This document shows positions 1-8,208 of a DNA stretch of 64,000 bases, in pieces. Below the pieces are notes generated by a model, which was not told where the DNA came from, searched no databases, and worked only from the letters and a program-made list of their open reading frames with translations. Positions within the stretch are counted from its first letter, which is position 1. Every line of letters begins with the position of its first letter. This DNA comes from Desmospora activa DSM 45169 (lineage in GTDB: Bacteria; Bacillota; Bacilli; Thermoactinomycetales; DSM-45169), in contig NZ_PZZP01000001.1 of the NCBI RefSeq assembly GCF_003046315.1, positions 1,674,001 to 1,738,000 on the forward strand, in the 5' to 3' direction. Made by a program: the position numbers and the translations under genes.

Positions 1-506
1 ATCGCTTTAACCACCCGCTGGAGGGTTTCTTTTGTCAAACCCTTGGGGAGTTCACGCATCGCCGCCGGTTTATCGGAGGGGTGTAAAAGGAGTTCATCCA
101 GCTTCTCCTGTGTCAGTTCCGCTTGCTCGCTGAGGAGTTGATGTTCCCGTTGGTATGCCTTTAACGCCGCCAACAAGCGATCAAATTCAAAGGGCTTGAT
201 CAGATAATCTACCGCACCTAAGCGAAGTGCCGTCTTGATACTGGCAATATCACTGGCAGCAGAGATGACAATCACATCTACTCCTCTCTCTTGATTTCGG
301 ATCTCTGATAACAACGTCAACCCGTTTTTACCCGGCATAAAGATATCCAATAATACCAAATGCACCACATGCTTCTCCAAAAAAGCGGATGCTTCGGAGA
401 CGCCAGATACCACACCTGCGCATGCAAAGCCATCGATTGATTCCAAATAGCGTCGATTAATCTCTGCCACCATCGGATCGTCTTCCACGATCAGAACTTG
501 GATCAT
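1..506 (-). CDS. Response regulator of CitT/DcuR type, 3' end cut by window edge
   Basis: This is the first 168 residues of a two-component response regulator. The receiver domain (residues 1-120) shows the acidic pair D9/D10, the phospho-acceptor D54 in the LLDIFMPG strand, S82 and the conserved K104 in YLIKPF. A linker follows and the start of a probable C-terminal helix-turn-helix (KGLTKETLQRVV) is just visible before the edge. Its ATG overlaps the stop of the upstream sensor kinase gene as ATGA, so the two are translationally coupled. Regulators paired with CitA/DcuS kinases normally control uptake or metabolism of di- and tricarboxylates. The target genes are not in the window, so that role is inferred. 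Confidence 0.93.
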   Translation of the reverse strand, partial: MIQVLIVEDDPMVAEINRRYLESIDGFACAGVVSGVSEASAFLEKHVVHLVLLDIFMPGKNGLTLLSEIRNQERGVDVIVISAASDIASIKTALRLGAVDYLIKPFEFDRLLAALKAYQREHQLLSEQAELTQEKLDELLLHPSDKPAAMRELPKGLTKETLQRVVKA

Positions 507-2113
507 GGTTTCTCACCCATTTCACAATACGGCAACTCCACGGAAAACCGCGTCATTCCTTCATCAGAGGTTACAGCTAGGTTCCCTCCCAGCCGTTCCA
601 CACTTGCACGAACCAGATGCAATCCGTACCCGCGATCGTCGCCTTTGCTCGAATATCCTTTATTAAAAATCGCCTCTTGTTGATCCTTCAGTATCCCTAC
701 TCCATTATCTTCTACAGAAAGTGTCAATTTTTCTCCATCATATCCCAAAAAAACTTGTAATTTCTTCGTTTTGCTCTCTGATCCCTCTACCGCTTCAAAG
801 CTGTTTTCAATTAGGTTTCCCAATATCGTCACCAGTTCATGAACCATTTCCGGCTCTTCCAGTCGCGGCAAGGGGTGAACTCCGGTGATCTCCAATTGCA
901 CGCCCCGTTCCCGCGCGATGCTCCACTTACTCAACAAAAAACCGGCTAGAATCGGATTTTGAACCAACCGAGAAACGGTTCCGATCTCCATTTGCTGATT
1001 GTTGGTAATCCGACGGATATAGGATGCAAGTTCATCCTGTTTTCCCATATGAGCCATTCCTAAAATGACATGCAACTGATTCATAAACTCATGGGTTTTG
1101 GCACGCAGAGCATCGGCATATAGTTTAACCCCAGTCAATTGCTCCGCCAACTGCTTCAACTCCGTTTTATCACGAAAGGTTGCCACCGCTCCCACCACTT
1201 GCCCTTCCACAGCCACCGGGATGCGGTTGGCAACGAGCACCAGCCCGTTTAGTTCCAACTCCTGATCGTATTCCGCATGTTGACTTTCCAGTACGCGGCG
1301 CAGTCGCGAGCGGGGCAGAAAATCTTCCACTGCCTTGCCGATCGGCTCCTCCACAATACCGGCACGACGAAAGATCCGACTCGCTTCCGCATTGGCCATA
1401 ATAATATTTCCGTCCCGATTGACGGCCAGAATTCCCTCGCGCACGGATTCCAACATAGCCGTCCGCTCCTCTAACAAACCGGCGATTTCATAAGGCTCTA
1501 GCCCAAACAACACTCGCTTGATTTTCCGGGCTAGCAACAATGCCCCAAACAGACCAGTTAACAGCCCAACCCCAATTCCGGTATAAATGATAAAAGTGCT
1601 TTCTATGACCGCTTCACGGATATGATTCATCAAAATTCCCACTGCTACCGCGCCCACTTGCTTTCCATCCTCATCGCGGATCGGGACAAATGCTCGCATG
1701 GCGGTACCCAAGGTCCCCTCCGCCACGGATAAATATTCCTTCCCTTGTAAAACATCCTTCTCATCTTTGCCCACAAACCGTTTGCCGATCTTTTCTTCAT
1801 CCGGGTGTGATTTACGAATCCCGTTCATATCCATTACAACGATGTATTGTACACAGGTTGCCTCCCGAACATTTTCGGCCAAGGTTTGGATTTCAGCTTC
1901 GTCTCTCTTCCCCGTCATCGCTTCAATCACCGTCGGTGATTGGGCGACGATACGTGAAGTGGCTTGCGCCTCATTCGCCAAGTCTGCTTCCGTCTTGGCA
2001 GCCACTTCCTTTCCGATTAAAACCCCGGTCACCGTTAGTGCCAGAAGCACCACCACGCATGCCAACAACGCAATCGCTGTTTGCAATCGCATCGGCTTTT
2101 TTCTCCATTTCAT
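503..2113 (-). CDS. Sensor histidine kinase, CitA/DcuS family
   Basis: Membrane sensor kinase of 536 residues. TM segments lie at about 12-34 and 172-196 and enclose an extracytoplasmic PDC-type sensor domain. That domain carries the R..H....K pattern around residues 100-110 (GIRKSHPDEEKIGKRF), typical of citrate/C4-dicarboxylate sensors. A cytoplasmic PAS domain (about 220-315) follows, then a SpoOB-type dimerisation helix with phospho-acceptor H341 in KTHEFMNQLH, and a HATPase domain with N-box NLIENSFEA and G-boxes DNGVGI and GYGLHL. The start ATG has SD GGAGGA. The ligand is inferred as a carboxylate; the exact one cannot be read from sequence. Confidence 0.95.
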   Translation of the reverse strand: MKWRKKPMRLQTAIALLACVVVLLALTVTGVLIGKEVAAKTEADLANEAQATSRIVAQSPTVIEAMTGKRDEAEIQTLAENVREATCVQYIVVMDMNGIRKSHPDEEKIGKRFVGKDEKDVLQGKEYLSVAEGTLGTAMRAFVPIRDEDGKQVGAVAVGILMNHIREAVIESTFIIYTGIGVGLLTGLFGALLLARKIKRVLFGLEPYEIAGLLEERTAMLESVREGILAVNRDGNIIMANAEASRIFRRAGIVEEPIGKAVEDFLPRSRLRRVLESQHAEYDQELELNGLVLVANRIPVAVEGQVVGAVATFRDKTELKQLAEQLTGVKLYADALRAKTHEFMNQLHVILGMAHMGKQDELASYIRRITNNQQMEIGTVSRLVQNPILAGFLLSKWSIARERGVQLEITGVHPLPRLEEPEMVHELVTILGNLIENSFEAVEGSESKTKKLQVFLGYDGEKLTLSVEDNGVGILKDQQEAIFNKGYSSKGDDRGYGLHLVRASVERLGGNLAVTSDEGMTRFSVELPYCEMGEKP

Positions 2114-2159
2114 ACTCGTTCCTCCGCTAAACCGACGATCATCCCTGCTTTATTTTCCT

Positions 2160-2188
2160 ATTGTACCCTGTAGGAGGCCCGTTGTCAG
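2160..2188 (-). promoter_or_regulatory. SigmaA-type promoter of the two-component operon
   Basis: On the minus strand CTGACA and TACAAT are separated by exactly 17 bases, about 45 bases upstream of the sensor kinase start. No operator repeat is obvious nearby. Confidence 0.7.
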
Positions 2189-2246
2189 GTTTTTAACATT
2201 TGCACCATCCAAATATCAATAATCAACAAGCTTGAAAGACGGTATC

Positions 2247-2276
2247 TTTTTTCCTGGTGGACTCATTGTTTATAAT
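2247..2276 (+). promoter_or_regulatory. Possible promoter of the orphan plus-strand gene
   Basis: A perfect TATAAT lies at 2271-2276, about 35 bases before the start codon of the 191-residue gene. The matching -35 region is only a T-run (TTTTTC), so an activator or a weak promoter is possible. Confidence 0.4.
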
Positions 2277-2310
2277 AGAATAGACAGGTTCTTAAGGAGG
2301 GAGGATCTCC

Positions 2311-2886
2311 ATGTTTTCAAAAATTAAGAAGGCGTTTGATACGACAACATCGGAGCCAGTTCATTCGGATGATCGGGAACGGCTGTACATCGAAATCGAA
2401 CGCCTGCGCAAAGAAAACGACGAGCTTCGTCTACAGCAGCAGCTTCAACGAAAAAGAGAATCAGAATCATCTCATCCTCATCAATTCCATCTGGAGTTCT
2501 TTCTCTACGATGCAACCAATCAAAAAAATGCCCAATATACGCCAAAAGACGTTCATCGCTATCCAATGATGGGATTTACGATACACTTTTTGGACGAAAA
2601 CGGAGCCGAAGCGTGCCCTTGGTTGACTTACTTACTTCGCGGTCTGGAAAATACCTTTGCCGCCATGAAAGTGGTCAGCCACCGTGTGGAAGAACCACAG
2701 CTATACAGCCAATTTGTTGATATCAAGCTGTATCCCCATATCGAAGTAAAAAAATGTATCTATCTTGTATTTCAACAGCTGTACCAATGGCAGGAACAAG
2801 GGCACGACGAAATTTCCCTGCGTGTCCATATCGGTGGGGACGAGCTATATCAGGAACTGTTAAATACCCATATGGAGGCAGTTTAA
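2311..2886 (+). CDS. Hypothetical protein, 191 residues
   Basis: I do not recognise this family. The protein has no signal peptide or membrane segment. An N-terminal charged region (residues 21-55) looks like a short coiled coil (heptad-like RLYIEIERLRKENDEL). The remaining roughly 135 residues form a mixed alpha/beta-looking domain rich in aromatic residues and histidine, with no catalytic motif I can name. It has its own SD (AAGGAGGGAGG, about 10 bases before ATG), a -10 element upstream and a strong terminator downstream. It is therefore a single-gene transcript facing the flanking minus-strand operons. A real gene is likely; its function is unknown. Confidence 0.8.
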   Translation: MFSKIKKAFDTTTSEPVHSDDRERLYIEIERLRKENDELRLQQQLQRKRESESSHPHQFHLEFFLYDATNQKNAQYTPKDVHRYPMMGFTIHFLDENGAEACPWLTYLLRGLENTFAAMKVVSHRVEEPQLYSQFVDIKLYPHIEVKKCIYLVFQQLYQWQEQGHDEISLRVHIGGDELYQELLNTHMEAV

Positions 2887-2913
2887 ACCGTCACCGCCCT
2901 GACACAATATCAA

Positions 2914-2963
2914 AAAGCCCTTCCATCCGACATTGTAACGAAGGGCTTTACTTTTTCTTTTTT
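2914..2963 (+). terminator. Rho-independent terminator of the orphan gene
   Basis: Stem AAAGCCCTT / AAGGGCTTT with an 18-base loop is followed by a T-rich tract. It begins 28 bases after the stop codon. The T-tract end is close to the yraN stop on the other strand, so it may also serve that operon. Confidence 0.8.
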
Positions 2964-2969
2964 CTCATT

Positions 2970-3335
2970 TTAAAATGCCCCGCGCAAGTGATCGATCCTT
3001 TCCGGCTCATCTTGCGGTGATAATAAAATGGAGATCACGTCGATCCTCATCGATTCATTTTCCCAACCGCGAGCTTGGGCATATTGGAGCACCAATTTGC
3101 GGACTTGATTCTGTTTTCTGAAATCAACCGATTGAAAACCATACCCGAAACGGCGACTGCGGGTGGTGCGTACTTCCACCACCACCAACGTCCCGTCGCC
3201 ATCCCGAGCAATAATGTCCAGTTCACCCAGACGGGTTCGCCAGTTGGTCTCGATTATCTGCCACCCTTCCCTTCGCAAACGGCGAACGGCGACAGCCTCT
3301 CCGATGCGCCCCGTCTCCCGGCGGCGATCGCTCAT
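2970..3335 (-). CDS. YraN/UPF0102 family endonuclease-like protein
   Basis: A 121-residue protein of the YraN (UPF0102) family, which has a restriction-endonuclease/Holliday-junction-resolvase-like fold. The visible signature is E13 in the first helix, GELDIIARD (residues 37-45) and VVVEVR (51-56), corresponding to the E...D...ExK/R nuclease core. The usual GxxGE(x)A start is present as GRIGEAVA. It is last in the lepB-rbgA-rnhB-yraN series, five bases after rnhB, with SD AAGGTG. The biological role of the family is not firmly established. Confidence 0.93.
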   Translation of the reverse strand: MSDRRRETGRIGEAVAVRRLRREGWQIIETNWRTRLGELDIIARDGDGTLVVVEVRTTRSRRFGYGFQSVDFRKQNQVRKLVLQYAQARGWENESMRIDVISILLSPQDEPERIDHLRGAF

Positions 3336-3339
3336 CGAA

Positions 3340-4155
3340 TCACCTTCCTCCTCCTGACTTCGCCTGAATCCGTTCCCTCACCGGAGCAAAACTTTTACGG
3401 TGGATTGGAGTCGGACCCCAGCGCTCCAGTGCTACCAGATGATCGGGTGTGCCATATCCCATATTTTGCTCAAATCCATAGTTTGGGTAGCGTATGCTTT
3501 CCCTTGCCATCCACGCATCCCGCTCTGTTTTGGCGACAATGGAGGCAGCTGCAATCGAATGGCTTAAACCGTCTCCTTTTACAATCGCCTCCTGTGGAAT
3601 CGTGACACCGGGGATTTGAACCGCATCCAGTAAAAGCTGATCCGGGACCACCGTCAACCCCGCAATCGCCCTTCGCATCGCTTCAAAGGTGGCTTGCAGG
3701 ATGTTGTATTCATCGATATAGCGATGATCCGCCACTCCGACCGCCACCGCCACCGCATCGCGGTCAATTCGCTGTCGCAATGTCAGCCGTTCCTGTTCCG
3801 TCAGCTTTTTGGAATCGTTTAAACCGGTAGCATCAAAATCCTCCGGCAAAATCACCGCTGCCGCCACAACCGGACCGGCCAAGGGGCCACGCCCCGCTTC
3901 GTCCAATCCGGCTATCAGACGACAACCGCGTTGACGGTATGTACGCTCAAACTGCCACATTTCCTCAATCCGGCGCTCTTCCTGTCGTCGGCGTTCCTCT
4001 CGGCGTTGGTAGGTCAGTGCCAACCGACGGACCCCCGCCCGCGAATCCAGCAGCAGTTGTTCAATTTCTTCAGCAGGCAACCCTCCATGTTTTAAGCGTG
4101 CTTCAATTTCCCGAATCGTCCCCGCCGCCTTCACTCTCCTCACTCCCCCCCTCAT
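3340..4155 (-). CDS. rnhB: Ribonuclease HII
   Basis: RNase HII removes ribonucleotides from DNA and RNA primers from RNA-DNA hybrids. The catalytic acidic set is visible: D85-E86 in LDEAGRG, D177 in LLLDAV and D213 in KTERD. The C-terminal Tyr/Pro/His region (YGTPDHL, IHRKSFAPV) is also typical. Residues 1-75 form an Arg/Glu-rich helical extension, as in Bacillus RnhB. With the start used here the gene overlaps rbgA by 53 bases. No convincing SD precedes this ATG, and the GTG codons a few positions in are alternatives, so the exact N-terminus is uncertain. Confidence 0.93.
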   Translation of the reverse strand: MRGGVRRVKAAGTIREIEARLKHGGLPAEEIEQLLLDSRAGVRRLALTYQRREERRRQEERRIEEMWQFERTYRQRGCRLIAGLDEAGRGPLAGPVVAAAVILPEDFDATGLNDSKKLTEQERLTLRQRIDRDAVAVAVGVADHRYIDEYNILQATFEAMRRAIAGLTVVPDQLLLDAVQIPGVTIPQEAIVKGDGLSHSIAAASIVAKTERDAWMARESIRYPNYGFEQNMGYGTPDHLVALERWGPTPIHRKSFAPVRERIQAKSGGGR

Positions 4156-4996
4156 CGGGAAGTTCCAGCGTAATCCGTCCCAAACGGCCGGAACGAAAAT
4201 CCCGCAAGACGATTTCTGCCGCTTTTCCTAAGTCAATCTCGCCGCCTCGACGCATACATCCGCGGCGACGCCCCACTTCTTCCAACAGAGTTAAACCGTC
4301 AGCAGTAGCGTTCTCCACACGATAACGATCGTTTAACACATGGGGATAGCGGTGGCCCAGATAGGATAAGAGATATAGCCCAATCTCCTCAATCGGCAGA
4401 ATCTCTTCCTTGATCGCTCCGCTGGCAGCCAACCGTAAACCGACTACACGATCTTCAAACTTGGGCCACAGGATGCCAGGGGTATCCAGCAACTCCAGCC
4501 CATCCCCAACCTTAATCCATTGTTGGGTACGGGTGACGCCGGGGCGGTCGCCGGTCTTTGCAATACTGCGACCGGATAAGCGATTGATCAAGGCCGATTT
4601 TCCCACATTGGGCACCCCTAGCACCATCGCCCGTATGCGTTGTCGTTGAATCCCCTTTTTCATCTGTGCGGCCAGTTTTTCTTTCATCAATTCACGACTG
4701 ATGGTATGAATCCGCTTGATGCCGCTGCCGCTGAGAATATCGATGGGAAGCACTTTAATACCGTCACGGCGAAATGCTTCACTCCAACGCTGGGTCACCT
4801 CAGGATCTGCTAAATCACTTTTGGTCAACAGAATCACCCGGGGCTTCCCCTTTATCACTTCATCAATTAAAGGATTACGACTGGACAGAGGCAAACGGGC
4901 GTCTAACAGTTCCAAAACGAGATCCACCTGTTTTAGTTTTTCTTCCACCTGTCGACGGGCTTTGGCCATATGTCCGGGAAACCATTGAATCGTCAT
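4103..4996 (-). CDS. rbgA: Ribosome biogenesis GTPase RbgA (YlqF)
   Basis: RbgA is an essential circularly permuted GTPase that acts late in 50S subunit assembly. The permuted motif order is clear: G4 TKSD (58-61) comes before G1 GVPNVGKS (127-134) and G3 DTPG (171-174). The N-terminus IQWFPGHMAKA and the C-terminal ANTAR-like helical region are typical. The very C-terminus is an acidic, Ser/Gly-rich tail (EESEGGGDDSGN) read in the part shared with rnhB. Length (297) is close to the B. subtilis protein. It lies downstream of lepB, as in B. subtilis where rplS, rbgA and rnhB are neighbours. Confidence 0.97.
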   Translation of the reverse strand: MTIQWFPGHMAKARRQVEEKLKQVDLVLELLDARLPLSSRNPLIDEVIKGKPRVILLTKSDLADPEVTQRWSEAFRRDGIKVLPIDILSGSGIKRIHTISRELMKEKLAAQMKKGIQRQRIRAMVLGVPNVGKSALINRLSGRSIAKTGDRPGVTRTQQWIKVGDGLELLDTPGILWPKFEDRVVGLRLAASGAIKEEILPIEEIGLYLLSYLGHRYPHVLNDRYRVENATADGLTLLEEVGRRRGCMRRGGEIDLGKAAEIVLRDFRSGRLGRITLELPDEGGSEESEGGGDDSGN

Positions 4997-5011
4997 ATTG
5001 ATCCCTTCCGA

Positions 5012-5560
5012 TCACCACAATAGGGAAAAATCTTCAAGCGGCCAGAAAATCACATCCGCCCTTCCAACCACTTGATCTAAAGGCACGGTACCTAAACTAC
5101 TGTCCCGACTGTCGCTGGAATTCATCCGATTGTCTCCCATGACGAAAATATGACCTGGGGGCACTTCAACCGGTCCAAAATCCGCTGTCCGGTTTCCATT
5201 ATCTATGTAAGGCTCATCAATGCTTTCACCGTCCACACGGACCACATTGTTTTGGGCACTAACGGTTTGGCCGGGCATGGCGATGACGCGTTTGATGTAA
5301 TCCTTGTTTTCCGATGCATGAAAGACAATCACTTCACCTGGTTTTGGATCGTGAAAATGATAAATTACCTTATTCACGATCACCAGATCACCATTGTGCA
5401 GGGTGGAGAGCATGGAGGGGCCAGACACGCTAAAAGGGGAAAAGATGAACGTACGAATGACCAAAGCTAAAATCACGGCAATGGCCAAGGCTTGCACCCA
5501 TTCCCAAGCTTCGTTGCTTTCCCGGTTATGTCTGGTTGAACGGGGGATGAACTCACTCAT
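5012..5560 (-). CDS. lepB: Type I signal peptidase
   Basis: This membrane protease (182 residues from the chosen start) cleaves Sec and Tat signal peptides on the outer face of the membrane. One N-terminal TM helix (about 20-41) is followed by the catalytic Ser49 in SGPSML and Lys90 in YIKRVI. The MGDNRMNSSDSR box marks the Gram-positive SipS/LepB type. I place the start at the ATG preceded by AGGAGGAGC with 6-base spacing, 11 codons inside the longest frame. It heads the lepB-rbgA-rnhB-yraN series, with ffh and ftsY of the secretion pathway close by. Confidence 0.95.
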   Translation of the reverse strand: MSEFIPRSTRHNRESNEAWEWVQALAIAVILALVIRTFIFSPFSVSGPSMLSTLHNGDLVIVNKVIYHFHDPKPGEVIVFHASENKDYIKRVIAMPGQTVSAQNNVVRVDGESIDEPYIDNGNRTADFGPVEVPPGHIFVMGDNRMNSSDSRDSSLGTVPLDQVVGRADVIFWPLEDFSLLW

Positions 5561-5610
5561 GAAGCTCCTCCTGACTGTCGCGATCACACCCATTAAAGAT
5601 ATAGGGCCAA

Positions 5611-5637
5611 AGAGGTGCGTAACCGGATACGCCCTCT
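5611..5637 (-). promoter_or_regulatory. Hairpin in the lepB leader
   Basis: A near-perfect inverted repeat (AGAGG-GCGTA around a six-base loop, with one bulge) lies about 50 bases upstream of the lepB start. It has no T-tract, so it is not a terminator. Within 5561-5804 I also see a small CCGAT/ATCGG hairpin at 5738-5753 and no clear consensus promoter. Confidence 0.35.
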
Positions 5638-5804
5638 GTCAGCAGACACGTAGATTAAACTTTTCTGGCTATGCGATGAATAAATGACTAAATGAACTTC
5701 TAGTGTTTGTCAGTTTAGATAAAAGAAAGGTCGGAGCCCGATGTAAAAATCGGAACAAACCCGGCCTCTACTCTTTCCCTATACGAAATATCGACAGAAA
5801 CTCG

Positions 5805-5830
5805 AAAAGGGCTTGTCGCCAAGCCCTTTT
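5805..5830 (-). terminator. Terminator hairpin after rplS
   Basis: Eleven-base perfect stem AAAAGGGCTTG / CAAGCCCTTTT with a four-base loop, starting seven bases after the rplS stop. The T-tract after the stem on the minus strand is short (the stem itself ends in TTTT). Confidence 0.7.
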
Positions 5831-5836
5831 CCACGA

Positions 5837-6181
5837 TTAGTGAATCTCCTTGATACGAGCGGCTTTACCGCGCAGGTTGCGGAGATAGAAGAGTTTGGCG
5901 CGACGCACTTTCCCGCGACGCATCACCTCAATCTTGTCAATCCGCGGCGAGTGCAACGGGAATGTCCGTTCCACACCCACACCATAGGAGATCTTACGAA
6001 CCGTGAAGGTTTCGGAGATCCCACCTCCGCGCCGTTGGATCACCACGCCTTCAAATACCTGAATCCGTTCCCGTTGTCCCTCGACAACCTTAACGTGCAC
6101 ACGAACCGTATCACCGGCACGAAACTGAGGGACATCTTTCCGCAATTGGCCTTCACCCAATTCACGTACGACTTGGTTCAT
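5837..6181 (-). CDS. rplS: 50S ribosomal protein L19
   Basis: L19 (114 residues) sits at the 30S-50S interface. The sequence has the family hallmarks [23 protein letters not shown] near residues 23-45 and the basic C-terminal [20 protein letters not shown]. Its start is preceded by GGAGGGGAACGAG. A separate promoter (6252-6280) and an untranslated leader of about 65 bases set it apart from trmD upstream, although read-through from the ffh-trmD operon is possible. Confidence 0.98.
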   Translation of the reverse strand: MNQVVRELGEGQLRKDVPQFRAGDTVRVHVKVVEGQRERIQVFEGVVIQRRGGGISETFTVRKISYGVGVERTFPLHSPRIDKIEVMRRGKVRRAKLFYLRNLRGKAARIKEIH

Positions 6182-6246
6182 CTCGTTCCCCTCCTTTCAC
6201 AGGAGTTTTTATGATTGGTTTAGGAATTTTCTCAGCTTGAGAACAA
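6182..6246 (-). promoter_or_regulatory. Possible L19 leader (5' UTR of rplS)
   Basis: The transcript from the predicted promoter would start near 6245 and contain a small hairpin GCTTG-TTCT-CAAGC followed by an AG-rich single strand and the SD. A short autoregulatory L19 leader is known upstream of rplS in Firmicutes. That this is one is inference from position. Confidence 0.35.
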
Positions 6247-6251
6247 GCCCC

Positions 6252-6280
6252 ATTTTACCATACCGAAACCGGTAACACAA
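6252..6280 (-). promoter_or_regulatory. Promoter upstream of rplS
   Basis: TTGTGT - 17 bases - TAAAAT, with TGG just before the -10 (extended -10). The element is embedded in the right arm of a 10-base inverted repeat (CCGAAACCGG / CCGGTTTCGG, 6263-6309) that begins right after the trmD stop. Confidence 0.6.
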
Positions 6281-6312
6281 TCATGCGCCTTGCCTATATC
6301 CGGTTTCGGTCA

Positions 6313-7044
6313 TCAGTCGGATTTTCGCTGTTTTAACCAGTTACGTTCCTCATCGGTCAAGGGGGCGTCTTCTAGCAGATCGGGACGGCGCTTGAATGTC
6401 CGCTGCAACGATTGTTGTCGACGCCAGCGCTCAATCGCCGCATGGTGGCCGGATAGGAGCACGTCAGGCACCTTCCATCCCCGAAAATCGGCAGGTCGGG
6501 TATATTGAGGATATTCCAGGAGACCGGTTGAAAACGAATCCTCCTCTGCCGATCCCGCATTGCCCAACACACCGGGCACTAAGCGGATCAAGCTGTCCAT
6601 CATCACCATCGCAGGCAGTTCGCCGCCGGTGAGGACATAATCCCCGATGGATATCTCCTCATCCACCAAGTGTTGGCGAATACGCTCATCAAAACCCTCA
6701 TAATGGCCACAGAGCAGGATGAGTCGAGGAAAACGGGATAATTCTTCCGCCTTTTTCTGCGTGAAGGGAACCCCTTGTGGACTCATCATCAGGACCAGAG
6801 GACGGCTGTTCAACCCTTCCGTCAGGGCTTCCACCGCATGAAACAACGGTTCCGGCTTTAGCACCATGCCACCGCCACCGCCATAAGGAGTATCGTCAAC
6901 CACCCGGTGTTTATCGGTGCTATACTCCCTGAAATTGACGATCGATGCCTCAACCAATCCTTGTTCAATGGCTCGTTTGATGATGCTGGAGGATAAAAAG
7001 CCCTCAAACATTCCGGGAAACAGCGTCAAAACATCAAAGCGCAC
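6313..7044 (-). CDS. trmD: tRNA (guanine37-N1)-methyltransferase
   Basis: TrmD methylates G37 of tRNAs using S-adenosylmethionine and prevents +1 frameshifting. It is a SPOUT trefoil-knot enzyme. The knot signature [19 protein letters not shown] (about 130-150) and [13 protein letters not shown] are intact, and length (243) is normal. The start is GTG with SD GAGGTG. It follows rimM by seven bases, the order usual across bacteria. Confidence 0.98.
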   Translation of the reverse strand: MRFDVLTLFPGMFEGFLSSSIIKRAIEQGLVEASIVNFREYSTDKHRVVDDTPYGGGGGMVLKPEPLFHAVEALTEGLNSRPLVLMMSPQGVPFTQKKAEELSRFPRLILLCGHYEGFDERIRQHLVDEEISIGDYVLTGGELPAMVMMDSLIRLVPGVLGNAGSAEEDSFSTGLLEYPQYTRPADFRGWKVPDVLLSGHHAAIERWRRQQSLQRTFKRRPDLLEDAPLTDEERNWLKQRKSD

Positions 7045-7051
7045 AGTGATG

Positions 7052-7585
7052 TCACCTCAAATTCTCCAACCCTTCCATCCAATGGATCACCACATGCTTA
7101 GCGGATACATCCACCGAACGCACCACGTCGTCGATGTAGGGAATCAGCCACTCACGTTCGCCTGGTCCGGGTTGAACCACCCAGACATCGTTGGCACCCG
7201 GCTGCAAGATATCGGTGATCGTTCCCACCCGCTCTCCATCCGTGGTGAAAACTTCACACCCTAAAATCTCATGAAAATAAAACTCCTCGTCACCGCTGTC
7301 CACCGCTTCATCTGGATCAACAACCAAGGTGCTTCCTTTATAAAGTTCTGCTTGGTTGATATCCGTCCACTCCCGGAATTGAAGGATATACCCCTTTTTG
7401 TGGGGGCGGGATCGTTCCACCGTCAACGATTGCATCCCTTCCCGGCTATCGTGAGACAGCAGGAGCCGAGCTCCCGGCGCAAACCGTACTTCCGGAAAAT
7501 CTGTCCGCGAAATGACGCGAACCTCCCCCCGGATGCCGTGGGTACCAGCGATATGGCCGACGACGAGCCAATTAGGCCGGGTCAT
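7052..7585 (-). CDS. rimM: Ribosome maturation factor RimM
   Basis: RimM binds S19 and assists 30S head assembly. The N-terminal beta-barrel domain ([18 protein letters not shown]) and the C-terminal PRC-barrel ([17 protein letters not shown] ... [10 protein letters not shown]) are both visible. I chose the ATG with SD AAAGGAGG (7-base spacing), giving 177 residues, eight fewer than the longest frame. It lies between khpA and trmD in the rpsP operon. Confidence 0.96.
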   Translation of the reverse strand: MTRPNWLVVGHIAGTHGIRGEVRVISRTDFPEVRFAPGARLLLSHDSREGMQSLTVERSRPHKKGYILQFREWTDINQAELYKGSTLVVDPDEAVDSGDEEFYFHEILGCEVFTTDGERVGTITDILQPGANDVWVVQPGPGEREWLIPYIDDVVRSVDVSAKHVVIHWMEGLENLR

Positions 7586-7630
7586 GAGACGGCCTCCTTT
7601 CCTCATCACGAACGACAGTGCACAAGTTCG

Positions 7631-7858
7631 TCAGACGATCTCGACGTGGACGCGCTCCTCTTTTTTAACTGCAGCAGCCCCTACCACAGTACGAAGCGCT
7701 TTGGCGATCCGACCTTGTTTGCCGATCACTTTCCCCATGTCCTCTGGAGCGACAGAGAGTTGATAAACAATCATCTTATCCTGCTGCCGCTCACGTACCT
7801 GAACCTGCTCTGGATGATCGACCAGGGCCTTCGCGATCACCTCGATCAATTCCTTCAT
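7631..7858 (-). CDS. khpA: KH-domain RNA-binding protein KhpA (YlqC)
   Basis: A 75-residue single KH domain. The GxxG-containing loop GKQGRIAKALR (about 46-56) is the RNA-binding element. KhpA forms a heterodimer with the Jag/KhpB protein and influences cell size in several Firmicutes. It sits between rpsP and rimM, its conserved place; the small ylqD gene found next to it in B. subtilis is absent here. Confidence 0.95.
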   Translation of the reverse strand: MKELIEVIAKALVDHPEQVQVRERQQDKMIVYQLSVAPEDMGKVIGKQGRIAKALRTVVGAAAVKKEERVHVEIV

Positions 7859-7898
7859 GGGATTTCCCCCTTGAACCGAATCCCCTCAAGCAGGGAGA

Positions 7899-8171
7899 TT
7901 ACTTTTGGTTCTTGGCTTCATGTACTTTTTTGAGTAAGCCTTCTTTCCGAAACAGGTTTTTAACTGTATCAGAGGGCTGTGCACCGGTGGCCAACCATTT
8001 GAGGGCTTTCTCTTCATCGATTTTCACCTGAGCCGGTTGGGTCAGGGGATTATAGTAACCGATTTCCTCAATGAAGCGGCCGTCACGAGGAGCGCGGGAA
8101 TCCGCCACTACCAGACGATAGAAAGGGGCTTTCTTCGCTCCCATCCGCTTGAGACGAATCTTCACTGCCAT
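7899..8171 (-). CDS. rpsP: 30S ribosomal protein S16
   Basis: S16 (90 residues) is an early-binding 30S protein. The N-terminal signature [19 protein letters not shown] and [22 protein letters not shown] are canonical. SD GGAGGTGAAAGTGAT precedes the ATG. It is located directly after ffh, as in B. subtilis. Confidence 0.98.
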   Translation of the reverse strand: MAVKIRLKRMGAKKAPFYRLVVADSRAPRDGRFIEEIGYYNPLTQPAQVKIDEEKALKWLATGAQPSDTVKNLFRKEGLLKKVHEAKNQK

Positions 8172-8208
8172 ATCACTTTCACCTCCTCCACAGGATAAAC
8201 CAAAGGCA

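Noticed and set aside
1690-2222. Plus-strand frames of 146 and 174 residues opposite the sensor kinase
   Set aside because: Codon-shadow frames of a well-supported histidine kinase, with no SD or protein-like domains.
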